Below, one piece after another: positions 34,965-42,362 of a stretch of DNA of 64,000 nucleotides. Numbering within the stretch: the first letter of the stretch is position 1; every line of letters begins with the position of its first letter. This stretch comes from Pedobacter sp. W3I1 (GTDB lineage Bacteria > Bacteroidota > Bacteroidia > Sphingobacteriales > Sphingobacteriaceae): the NCBI RefSeq assembly GCF_030816015.1, contig NZ_JAUSXN010000001.1, positions 3,596,001 to 3,660,000 on the forward strand, written 5' to 3'. A program made the position numbers and the translations under genes. The notes under the pieces are model-generated. The model saw nothing but the letters and a program-made list of their open reading frames with translations. It did no database searches and was not told where the DNA came from.

Positions 34965-35717
34965 ATGTCAATAAGTTGTATTGCTATTGATGATGATCCT
35001 CATTCTCTGGAGAGCCTGATAGCATATATAGATAAGCTACCTGATTTAAAGCTTACTCAAACTTTTACTGAACCGCTCCAAGCCCTGGCAGAAATATCGG
35101 TATCTGATCCTGTTGACATTATCTTTATGGATGTTGAAATGCCTTCACTTTCCGGAATCGAACTGGCAAGCCTGTTAAGGCAAAAAACAAAACACCTGGT
35201 TTTTACTACAGCCCACCCAAGTTATGCCATCGATGCTTTTAAGGTTGATGCGGATGCTTATTTGCTCAAGCCCTACTCTATTTTACATTTTGCCAAAACT
35301 ATAAACAGCCTTTACCCAACTGGAAAAAAAGCACAAAATCCTTTTTCCATTTTCGATGATCATTTCTTTTATATCCCATTACAAGGAGAAAATGGCGACC
35401 TGGTAAGGATAGATCTGAATGAGTTGATTGCAGTAGAAGAAATGGGAGAAGATATTCAGTTTAAAACTACAAAAAATGCTTTTTTAAGTTCAAAATCTAA
35501 CTTTATCAAGACTTTGAAAATGCTAAAAGAACATTCCGCTTTTATTCAGGTTAACCCTACTGTTTATATTGCAAAACAGCATATCAAGAGTGTACTTGGC
35601 AACAAAATACTACTTTCTGGCGAAACATCTTTTACAGTTTCAGGCACATATATAGAACTTTTCGCAAATTTTATTAAGAACAATTTGCTGCAAGAAAAAC
35701 CCCGCCCAACACCATAA
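34965..35717 (+). CDS. LytTR-type response regulator, paralog with diverged DNA-binding half
   Basis: 250 residues. The receiver is intact: SCIAIDDDPHSLES, Asp in IIFMDVEMPSLSG, TTAHPSYAI, LLKPY. It is closely similar to the regulator at 32.9 kb, so the two probably arose by duplication. The C-terminal half aligns with LytTR, but where the first copy has QAHRSFIIAKNYI this has QVNPTVYIAKQHI, losing the Arg-Ser that helps contact DNA, and AVEEMGEDIQF replaces AVESLQNYVRI. It may bind a different site or not bind DNA. Confidence 0.87.
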   Translation: MSISCIAIDDDPHSLESLIAYIDKLPDLKLTQTFTEPLQALAEISVSDPVDIIFMDVEMPSLSGIELASLLRQKTKHLVFTTAHPSYAIDAFKVDADAYLLKPYSILHFAKTINSLYPTGKKAQNPFSIFDDHFFYIPLQGENGDLVRIDLNELIAVEEMGEDIQFKTTKNAFLSSKSNFIKTLKMLKEHSAFIQVNPTVYIAKQHIKSVLGNKILLSGETSFTVSGTYIELFANFIKNNLLQEKPRPTP

Positions 35718-35839
35718 TACAGTCTTTAATAGCCTACCGTCAGTACTCCAATCAATTTTAATGCATATTCAAAACATTACGTCTAAAAATTTGTATTAGG
35801 ATAGGTCTATTTATTATTAAATTAATTGATTTATCTGTT

Positions 35840-36202
35840 TTGAAAAGAGTGTTGATTGTGGATGATGATCCAGATGTATTAGAAGTTTTCCAGGATGTAT
35901 TAGAAACTGAACATTATGAAGTTTATCCACTACTATCGCCACGGTATATTTTTAAAACGATAAAAGATTTTAGTCCCGATCTGATTATTCTAGACATTAT
36001 GTTGAATGGAATGGATGGTCGTGCTGTGTTTAAAGAGCTAAGGTTAAATCCTGAGACAGCGCACATACCCATTATTATGGCATCGGCAAGGTATGATGAA
36101 AATTATATTGCATCACAAAAATATCATCCCGATGATTATTTAGAAAAACCCTTTAACATGGCAGATTTACTCCAAAAGGTAAATGCTTTAACCGAAAATT
36201 AA
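35840..36202 (+). CDS. Stand-alone response regulator receiver (CheY-like)
   Basis: 120 residues, a single receiver domain: KRVLIVDDDPDVLEVFQDVL with the acidic pair, Asp in LIILDIMLNGMDG, then IIMASARYDEN and YLEKPFNMADLL for the Lys. No output domain. The start is a TTG (35840); no ATG is near and the frame begins exactly at KRVLIVDDD. Its kinase is not obvious, as the LytS neighbour belongs to the LytTR proteins. A beta-barrel protein follows 10 bp later. Confidence 0.88.
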   Translation: MKRVLIVDDDPDVLEVFQDVLETEHYEVYPLLSPRYIFKTIKDFSPDLIILDIMLNGMDGRAVFKELRLNPETAHIPIIMASARYDENYIASQKYHPDDYLEKPFNMADLLQKVNALTEN

Positions 36203-36212
36203 AAAATCAGAT

Positions 36213-36842
36213 ATGAAATTAAAATTACTATTATCTCTTCTGTTGTTATGTACAACAGTATCAATCAAAGTAAAAGCACAAAACAGACCGGATAAACTCT
36301 ATTCCATGAGTGGAATTGGATTTGCATTCCCTATGGGTGAAACTTCAGATTATTTTAAGCCAAAATTTTCAACATCATTAGGTTTAAATTTAGGTTTAGG
36401 CGATGGCGGTTTATTCCTCTATCCAAAGGTAAGTTTGCATGCTTTCACTTTTAACCAGATTACTCCTGATGCAGGATATACTTATACCCTGCAAAAAGGA
36501 AGAGCAACCACCTATTTATTAAATGTGGCATTAGGTTACCGTAAGATTGTAAATAAATGGGCATTTTATGGTTTTGCAGGTGCCGGTGGCGGATTTATCC
36601 TTACGCCCCAGGTAGCGGTTAATATATCAACTTTGCAGGTTACCCAGGATAATAAATCAAATGGTTTAGGCATTGCTGAAGGTGGGGCCGGTATCGAATA
36701 CAATATTGGCGGTGCTAATTTATTTGTGGAGGCCAGTTACATGTATGGCTTTAGTAAAATCCAGAACAGGGCTTTTAACACGGTACCAATCTCTGTTGGT
36801 ATTAAACCTAATTTAAGCAAACTGCTCAATAAACTTAAATAA
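36213..36842 (+). CDS. Outer-membrane beta-barrel-like protein
   Basis: 209 residues with a signal peptide (cut after VKAQ). Alternating short strands rich in Gly and aromatics (GIGFAFPMGETSDYF, YLLNVALGYRKIVNKWAFYGFAGAGGG, NLFVEASYMYGFSK) are typical of small Bacteroidota outer-membrane barrels. It lies 10 bp after the receiver gene and ends at an intrinsic terminator, so the two are probably cotranscribed. Function unknown. Confidence 0.75.
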   Translation: MKLKLLLSLLLLCTTVSIKVKAQNRPDKLYSMSGIGFAFPMGETSDYFKPKFSTSLGLNLGLGDGGLFLYPKVSLHAFTFNQITPDAGYTYTLQKGRATTYLLNVALGYRKIVNKWAFYGFAGAGGGFILTPQVAVNISTLQVTQDNKSNGLGIAEGGAGIEYNIGGANLFVEASYMYGFSKIQNRAFNTVPISVGIKPNLSKLLNKLK

Positions 36843-36863
36843 CAGTCACATACAAAATACAGG

Positions 36864-36896
36864 AGCGGTTACGTTAAATACGTAGCCGCTTTTTTT
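36864..36896 (+). terminator. Intrinsic terminator after the beta-barrel gene
   Basis: A 10-bp stem (agcggttacg 36864-36873; cgtagccgct 36881-36890, one G-U pair), a 7-nt loop, and six T immediately after. Confidence 0.85.
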
Positions 36897-36943
36897 GTGC
36901 TAAAGAAATAATCAAAATTATTTTCATACTAATTATTTTAGCA

Positions 36944-36951
36944 TAGATTTG
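36944..36951 (+). promoter_or_regulatory. -7 promoter element TAGATTTG of the exonuclease/GIY-YIG gene
   Basis: Exact TAnnTTTG 17 nt before ATG 36969; TTTT occupies the -33 position exactly 19 bp upstream. Confidence 0.55.
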
Positions 36952-36968
36952 TATTTCAAATTAATTTA

Positions 36969-38342
36969 ATGTTATACGCAGTTGTAGATATCGAAACCAC
37001 TGGTGGTCATGCCTCAGCAAATGGTATTACCGAGGTTGCCATTAACATCCATGATGGCAATGAAATAGTTGAATCTTACACTACTTTAATTAATCCGAAG
37101 CAGCCTATACCCGTTTACATTACGGCGCTTACAGGTATTGATGATAACATGTTAATGGATGCCCCAACTTTTGGTGACGTTGCTTTACAGATTTATCAAC
37201 TATTAAACGATAAAATTTTTGTGGCACACAATGTAAACTTCGATTATTCTTTTTTGAAGCATCATTTGGCAGCTGCAGGATATGATTTACAATGCAAAAA
37301 GCTGTGTACTGTACGCTTGAGCAGAAAACTAATTCCGGGAAAATCTTCTTATAGTTTAGGAAAACTTTGTACAGCCTTAGAGATTCCAATTCAAAATCGA
37401 CACCGGGCAGCCGGAGATGCAGATGCAACAAGTATCCTTTTCAATTTATTACTGCAACACGACCAGGAAGGCATAATAGCAGAAATGCTGAAAAAAACAT
37501 CAAAAGAACAAGTTTTACCACCTCACTTAGATAAAGCTTCTATTTTGAGGTTACCCAACAGGCCTGGCGTATATTATTTTAAAGATAGTAAGGGCAAAAT
37601 TATTTACGTTGGAAAAGCAAAAGACCTTAAGAAACGTGTGACCAGTCACTTTACCGGTAATACCCCCAACCGGCAGCGCCAGGATTTTTTACGTACTATT
37701 CATCATGTAGACCATGTAATTTGCGGCACCGAACTGATGGCCTTAATATTAGAAGCCAACGAAATTAAACGCCTTTGGCCTGAAAACAACCGGGCAATGA
37801 AACGTTATGAACACAAATATGATTTATATGTTTTCGAAGATCAAAACGGTTATTTGCGTTTAGCGATCGATAAACATAAAAAGAACAATAACGCCCTGCA
37901 GAGTTTTAACAGTTTATTGGAAGGTTATAATTTTTTAAATCAACTGGTTAATAAGTACCAACTTTGTGCAAAGCTCTGTTATTTGCAAAAAACAGCAACC
38001 AAATGTTATGCGCATGAAAATGGCCAATGTTTTGGTGCATGCAGTGGAATAGAAACCGTGGCCGTTTACAACAAAAAGCTAAATGCAGCATTAAGTGACG
38101 TTCAAAACCAGCAACCAAGTTTTGCACTGGTAGATGATGGCAGAAAAGAAGAAGAATTTAGCTGTTTGGTTGTTGAAAACGGAAAGTTTTATGGGATGGG
38201 TTATTTTACAGACAAAAATTACTTATCAGATGGATTGGCTCCCATCAAAAACAACTTATCTATCTATCAATCCAATAGTTATATTTTAAATTTAATTCTG
38301 AATTACGCAGAACAACATCCACAGAAATTGTATAAATTGTAA
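36969..38342 (+). CDS. Fusion of DnaQ-like exonuclease and GIY-YIG (UvrC/Cho-type) nuclease
   Basis: 457 residues. Residues 1-165 are a DEDDh 3'-5' exonuclease: VVDIETTGG (Exo I), VAHNVNFDYSFL (Exo II), HRAAGDADAT (Exo III). Residues about 198-280 are a GIY-YIG endonuclease: RPGVYYFKDSKGKIIYVGKAK, with the catalytic Arg in LKKRVTSHF and Glu in ALILEANEIKRLWPENN. The remaining 175 residues resemble Cho/UvrC-associated sequence with several Cys (CAKLCYLQKTATKCYAHENG). The architecture recurs in several phyla and probably serves DNA repair. Confidence 0.92.
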   Translation: MLYAVVDIETTGGHASANGITEVAINIHDGNEIVESYTTLINPKQPIPVYITALTGIDDNMLMDAPTFGDVALQIYQLLNDKIFVAHNVNFDYSFLKHHLAAAGYDLQCKKLCTVRLSRKLIPGKSSYSLGKLCTALEIPIQNRHRAAGDADATSILFNLLLQHDQEGIIAEMLKKTSKEQVLPPHLDKASILRLPNRPGVYYFKDSKGKIIYVGKAKDLKKRVTSHFTGNTPNRQRQDFLRTIHHVDHVICGTELMALILEANEIKRLWPENNRAMKRYEHKYDLYVFEDQNGYLRLAIDKHKKNNNALQSFNSLLEGYNFLNQLVNKYQLCAKLCYLQKTATKCYAHENGQCFGACSGIETVAVYNKKLNAALSDVQNQQPSFALVDDGRKEEEFSCLVVENGKFYGMGYFTDKNYLSDGLAPIKNNLSIYQSNSYILNLILNYAEQHPQKLYKL

Positions 38343-38358
38343 TTATTAATTACACGCC

Positions 38359-38694
38359 ATGGATTCATCAATTTTTATAGCACATTGTCTGTCTTTTGAT
38401 GAAGCTCTTGAACAGCCACATTTCGAAAAAACTTCTTTCCGGGTAAAGAAAAAGATCTTTGCTACACTAGATCTTCAAAAAAAGCAGGCGACATTCAAAT
38501 TATCAGCAATTGATCAATCTGTTTTTTGTGATTATGATCCAAACAATATATGGCCGGCTACCGGAGCCTGGGGTAAACAAGGCTGGACTATTTTTGACCT
38601 GGCAGAATTAACAGATGAAATGATCATCGATGCGCTTACACTTTCTTATAGTAACGTAGCACCTAAAAAGCTTTCCGAAAAATACAAACGTTAA
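38359..38694 (+). CDS. MmcQ/YjbR family protein
   Basis: 111 residues, 16 bp downstream of the nuclease fusion and probably cotranscribed. CLSFDEALEQPHFEKTSFRVKKKIFATLD and the C-terminal LTLSYSNVAPKKLSEKY match the YjbR/MmcQ fold, annotated as DNA-binding from structure, though the role is not established. Followed by about 300 bp (38695-38994) in which I see no gene. Confidence 0.88.
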   Translation: MDSSIFIAHCLSFDEALEQPHFEKTSFRVKKKIFATLDLQKKQATFKLSAIDQSVFCDYDPNNIWPATGAWGKQGWTIFDLAELTDEMIIDALTLSYSNVAPKKLSEKYKR

Positions 38695-38994
38695 GTGAAT
38701 CATCCCTAAGTAACATGCCTAAACTTAGTGAGCTATAATGCCCTTAAATGCCTTACATGGTAAAATTAGCAATAACTTCACTTACCAATAAGCCTATAAA
38801 AAAACAGAGGCTAAGCACTGTGCTTTATTAGGCGCAACATGCCTCAATGCTTAAACCATATAAGGAATAGAAGAAAATATAAGCCGATCACGATAGCCTA
38901 AATTGTCTCAAATAGCCCTGTAAATTTTCTTTTTTAGCAAGGACAATTCCATTGCTGCTTACCTATCTTTACTTACACCAAAATATAAAACATT

Positions 38995-39411
38995 ATGACA
39001 AAATCACTTTGGATAAATCTTCCGGTAAAGGACATTAATAAGTCTAAAGCATTCTTCACACAACTTGGTTTCACCCTTAACCTGCAATATGGCGCCCGCG
39101 AAGATTCGGCCTGCTTTTTAGTAGGAGAAAGTAATTTAGCCATTATGCTTTTTGAAGAAGCTTTGTACGAAGGTTTTGCAGGAACCAGCATTGCCGATAA
39201 ACGCCATGGTGGCGAAGTATTATTTTCTTTTGATGCAGAAAGTCCGGAAGAAGTAGATGATCTGGCGGAAAAAGTGGTAGCTGCCGGTGGTACACTTTAT
39301 GGCGAGCCTGGTTACAAAGATGGCTGGATGTATGGTTGCGGTTTTATTGACCTGGATGGACAAAGGTGGAGTATTCTTTATATGGATATGAGCAAAATGC
39401 CCTTAGGTTAG
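38995..39411 (+). CDS. VOC family (glyoxalase-like) protein
   Basis: 138 residues. Two beta-alpha-beta-beta-beta units: LWINLPVKDINKSKAFFTQLGF and VLFSFDAESPEEVDDLAEKVVAAGG with the terminal GCGFIDLDGQRWSILYMD. Metal-site residues of true glyoxalases are not all evident, so it may be a small-molecule-binding member. It precedes an ArsR regulator and an SRPBCC protein, a grouping common in Bacteroidota. Confidence 0.88.
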   Translation: MTKSLWINLPVKDINKSKAFFTQLGFTLNLQYGAREDSACFLVGESNLAIMLFEEALYEGFAGTSIADKRHGGEVLFSFDAESPEEVDDLAEKVVAAGGTLYGEPGYKDGWMYGCGFIDLDGQRWSILYMDMSKMPLG

Positions 39412-39435
39412 TTTTAACTAAAAAATAAACTAAAA

Positions 39436-39486
39436 TTTGCGTAAGCAATTACTTACACTTATATTTGTAAGCAATTACTTACGCAA
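39436..39486 (+). promoter_or_regulatory. ArsR-type promoter with two operator copies
   Basis: TTTG (39436-39439), a 20-bp spacer and TATATTTG (39460-39467) form a full promoter. GTAAGCAATTACTTAC occurs twice, at 39441-39456 and 39467-39482, each itself an imperfect palindrome, flanking the -7 element. The outer ends TTGCGTAAG and CTTACGCAA make the block one large dyad. Autoregulation by the ArsR protein is likely. Confidence 0.75.
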
Positions 39487-39494
39487 TTATTTTT

Positions 39495-39812
39495 ATGAGA
39501 AGAGATGTATTTCAGGCCATTGCCGATCCTACCCGAAGAGAAATCATCAACCTGATTGCTCATCATACTTTAAACCTAAACGCCATAGCCGAAAATTTCA
39601 ATATGAGCCGTCCTGCCATTTCACAGCACATTAAAGTTTTAACGGAATGCGGTTTGGTAGAAATTACACAACAAGGCCGTGAACGGTACTGTAATATACA
39701 ATTTCAAAAACTCGCAGAAGTATCTAAATGGGTAGAACAATACCGTACTTTTTGGACAAGCAAATTAGACGCTTTAGAAATACACTTATCAAAAGAAACT
39801 AAATCAAAATAA
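39495..39812 (+). CDS. ArsR/SmtB-family winged-helix regulator
   Basis: 105 residues. FQAIADPTRREIINLIAHHTLNLNAIAENFNMSRPAISQHIKVL is the typical helix-turn-helix, followed by GLVEITQQGRERYCNIQF (wing). It has no cluster of Cys/His ligands like ArsR or SmtB metal sensors, so it belongs to the non-metal group usually linked to SRPBCC proteins. The SRPBCC gene begins 2 bp after the stop. Two operator-like sites lie in its promoter. Confidence 0.93.
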   Translation: MRRDVFQAIADPTRREIINLIAHHTLNLNAIAENFNMSRPAISQHIKVLTECGLVEITQQGRERYCNIQFQKLAEVSKWVEQYRTFWTSKLDALEIHLSKETKSK

Positions 39813-39814
39813 AG

Positions 39815-40249
39815 ATGAAAAACGAAGCAATTATTGTAGAACGGGTATATAACGCCCCTATCGAAAAAGTTTGGAAAGCTTTAACCGATAATAATGAAAT
39901 TAAACAGTGGTATTTTCAATTGGAAAACTTTAAACCAGAAGTGGGTTTTAAATTCGAGTTTTCCGGAGGCCCTGATGATGGACCGCAATATTTACATCTC
40001 TGCGAAATAACAGAAATTGTTGAGGGCAGGAAGCTCGCTTACACCTGGCGATACGATGGCTATCCGGGCAATTCTGTTGTTAGCTGGGAGTTATTTGAAC
40101 AAGGCGAGCAAACCAGATTAAAATTAACACATAGCGGCGTAGAAAGCTTTGCTGAGAACGGCCCTGACTTTGCTAAAACAAGTTTCAATGGTGGCTGGAC
40201 TTATTTTGTTAACGATGCGCTTAAAAACTATTTAGAACCTGAAGCTTAG
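39815..40249 (+). CDS. SRPBCC/AHSA1-like domain protein
   Basis: 144 residues. IIVERVYNAPIEKVWKALTDNNEIKQWYF is the N-terminal signature of START-like AHSA1 proteins, and GGWTYFVNDALKNYLE the C-terminal helix. It forms a hydrophobic ligand cavity; the ligand is unknown. Coupled to the ArsR gene (2 bp), whose operator probably controls both. Confidence 0.92.
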   Translation: MKNEAIIVERVYNAPIEKVWKALTDNNEIKQWYFQLENFKPEVGFKFEFSGGPDDGPQYLHLCEITEIVEGRKLAYTWRYDGYPGNSVVSWELFEQGEQTRLKLTHSGVESFAENGPDFAKTSFNGGWTYFVNDALKNYLEPEA

Positions 40250-40281
40250 TCTCACTCGTTCGTCATTCTGAATTTATAGTG

Positions 40282-40355
40282 AAGTCAGGTGTTACCACCT
40301 GACTTAGCATCTATCTAAAAGATTTAATGAAGTGTAAGATGGTAACATCTTACAC
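40282..40355. repeat. Inverted pair of perfect hairpins with complementary loops
   Basis: Hairpin 1: AAGTCAGGTG (40282-40291), loop TTAC, CACCTGACTT (40296-40305). Hairpin 2: GTGTAAGATG (40332-40341), loop GTAA, CATCTTACAC (40346-40355). The stems differ but share an inverted core around GGTAAC, and the loops are exact reverse complements. The remainder of 40250-40599 holds decayed HAERSRS-type fragments (40425-40445, 40513-40535) and no gene. Confidence 0.75.
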
Positions 40356-40599
40356 CACAGGTATTCCCAACTTGATAGGAATCTTAATGTTCTAGCTTGA
40401 TTTGTAAATTACTTTAAGATTCCCGCCTGCGCGAGAATGACGACCTCTCTAAAGGTATTTATCAATAGTAGCGTAGTTAAAAGAAAATCTTTCTTGATTT
40501 TTTTTAACGTAAAGGTCTTTGACTCCGCTCAGACTGACAAGTGCCTCAAACTAAGTTCTAATTATTGGATATAGCGTCTCGCTACGACCCTAAAACTAC

Positions 40600-41907
40600 T
40601 TATACTTCTTCTAAAGCCGATTTTATCGCTGCATAAATATATTCCAGATCTTCATCGCTGATTATATATGGAGGAAGAATATAGATAATATTTCCCAATG
40701 GCCGCAATATAATTCCCTTATCTAAAAAGTAAGCATACAATACATTACGTAGATTACTTAAATAAGAAGTTTCATTTCCTGTTTCCCACTCAATTGCAAT
40801 AATGGTTCCCGTTTGCCTAATGGCTTTAACTTTAGGATGCGCTTTAATTTCTTTCAGAAAAACAGCATGTTTGGCTTCTACCCGTTTGATATTCTGAAGC
40901 GTTTCGCTTTTTAGTAAAATATCTAAACTCGCTAAAGAAGCAACACAAGCAATCGGGTTTGCGGTAAAAGAGTGCCCATGGTAAAGCGTTTTTAATTTAT
41001 CATCACTTAAAAATGCTTCAAAGATCTCCTTTGTACAAGTGGTTACGCCTAAAGGCATTGTTCCGCCTGTTAAACCTTTGCTTAAACAAATAATGTCAGG
41101 CTTATTCATTAATTTCTCGCAGGCGAAGTAAGTTCCCGTTCTACCAAAACCCGTCATTACCTCATCGGCAATAGTTAAGATTTCTGCTTCTTTGCAAGCT
41201 GATAAAAGTTGATCCAAATATTTAGCCTCGTACATGAGCATTCCACCAGATCCTAGAATAAGTGGCTCGAAGATAAAACAAGCCACCTCAGTTTGGAGTT
41301 GGGAGATTCTAGTTTGGAGAGCCAAAATATTATCTTCGTTAGGCAGATCGATAAACTCGACATCAAATAATAAACTATTAAAAGCATCAGTAAAAATACT
41401 GCGGCCACTAACAGACATGGCACCGAAAGTATCACCATGATAGGCATTTTTAAAGGCCAAGATTTTCGTTTTTGGTGTGCCTTTATTGTCCCAGTACTGC
41501 AGGCACATTTTTAAGGCTACTTCTACCGCCGTTGATCCGTTATCAGTATAAAAAACTTTATCTTGTTTGCCTGGCAATATGGGCAAAAGCCTTTCTGCAA
41601 GCAATACAGCGGGCTCATGCGTAAAACCTGCAAAAATTACGTGCTCCAGCACATGGAGCTGTTCTGCTACTTTTTGTGCAATATAAGGGTGTGAATGACC
41701 ATGAATATTAACCCACCAGGATGAAACCGCATCGATATATCTTTTTCCATTTTCATCAAACACATAAACGCCCTCGCCCCTAACAATCGGAATGTGGAGT
41801 AGCGCATTCTTCATTTGGGTATAAGGATGCCAGATGACCTTTTGATCGCGTTCAGTTAAATTGAGTTGGGAGCTTGGAGTATAGAGTTTGGACGAATCGG
41901 GAATCAT
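40600..41907 (-). CDS. bioA: Adenosylmethionine-8-amino-7-oxononanoate aminotransferase
   Basis: 435 residues. PLP enzyme of biotin synthesis, using SAM to convert KAPA to DAPA. IWHPYTQMKNA, AVSSWWVNIHGHSHPYI, YHGDTFGAMSV, IADEVMTGFGRTGTYFACE and the PLP Lys in CLSKGLTGGTMPLGV are all visible. Two segments look foreign: residues about 4-16 (DSSKLYTPSSQLN) and about 203-210 (LQTRISQLQ), both encoded by related 'gagttgggag...agtttgga' DNA. Two bases after the NUDIX stop, third in a CDF-NUDIX-bioA operon. No other bio genes are here. Confidence 0.95.
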   Translation of the reverse strand: MIPDSSKLYTPSSQLNLTERDQKVIWHPYTQMKNALLHIPIVRGEGVYVFDENGKRYIDAVSSWWVNIHGHSHPYIAQKVAEQLHVLEHVIFAGFTHEPAVLLAERLLPILPGKQDKVFYTDNGSTAVEVALKMCLQYWDNKGTPKTKILAFKNAYHGDTFGAMSVSGRSIFTDAFNSLLFDVEFIDLPNEDNILALQTRISQLQTEVACFIFEPLILGSGGMLMYEAKYLDQLLSACKEAEILTIADEVMTGFGRTGTYFACEKLMNKPDIICLSKGLTGGTMPLGVTTCTKEIFEAFLSDDKLKTLYHGHSFTANPIACVASLASLDILLKSETLQNIKRVEAKHAVFLKEIKAHPKVKAIRQTGTIIAIEWETGNETSYLSNLRNVLYAYFLDKGIILRPLGNIIYILPPYIISDEDLEYIYAAIKSALEEV

Positions 41908-41909
41908 GA

Positions 41910-42362
41910 TTATAATTTAACTGAATATTGATTTTTTAAAAGCTGAGTGACGGTTTTGTCTGTCTTAAAGGTGATATCTTCAATATTTAAATCTTCAATT
42001 TTCACCCACCTAAAAGCCTGAAGAATTTCACCTTCTCCGTCGAAATCGTAAATGGTATCTTTAAAAGCCAATTGCAAAGGGGCTTTTTCGCTAACAATAT
42101 AATACACGCTAATAACCTGGCTATCGTTAAATGATGATTTTTCAAAAAAATCTGTGGTATAAAAATGAGATAATACTTCAATTTCAGCACCACACTCTTC
42201 CATAAACTCACGTTTTAATCCATCAATTAAACCTTCACCAAACTCTAATCCGCCACCAGGAAACTTACTGAAACGAAAGCCATATTCCTCTTCATCACTC
42301 ACCAAAACCTCATTATTCTGGTTAATTAACAATCCATAAACCCTAACATTAAAGTAGCTCAT
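41910..42362 (-). CDS. NUDIX hydrolase
   Basis: 150 residues. The NUDIX box is complete: GGGLEFGEGLIDGLKREFMEECG (G-x5-E-x7-RE-x2-EE-x-G). It cleaves a nucleoside diphosphate linked to another group; substrate unknown. The start overlaps the end of the upstream CDF transporter gene by 14 bp, and bioA follows after 2 bp, so the three are one transcription unit without an obvious shared pathway. Confidence 0.93.
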   Translation of the reverse strand: MSYFNVRVYGLLINQNNEVLVSDEEEYGFRFSKFPGGGLEFGEGLIDGLKREFMEECGAEIEVLSHFYTTDFFEKSSFNDSQVISVYYIVSEKAPLQLAFKDTIYDFDGEGEILQAFRWVKIEDLNIEDITFKTDKTVTQLLKNQYSVKL

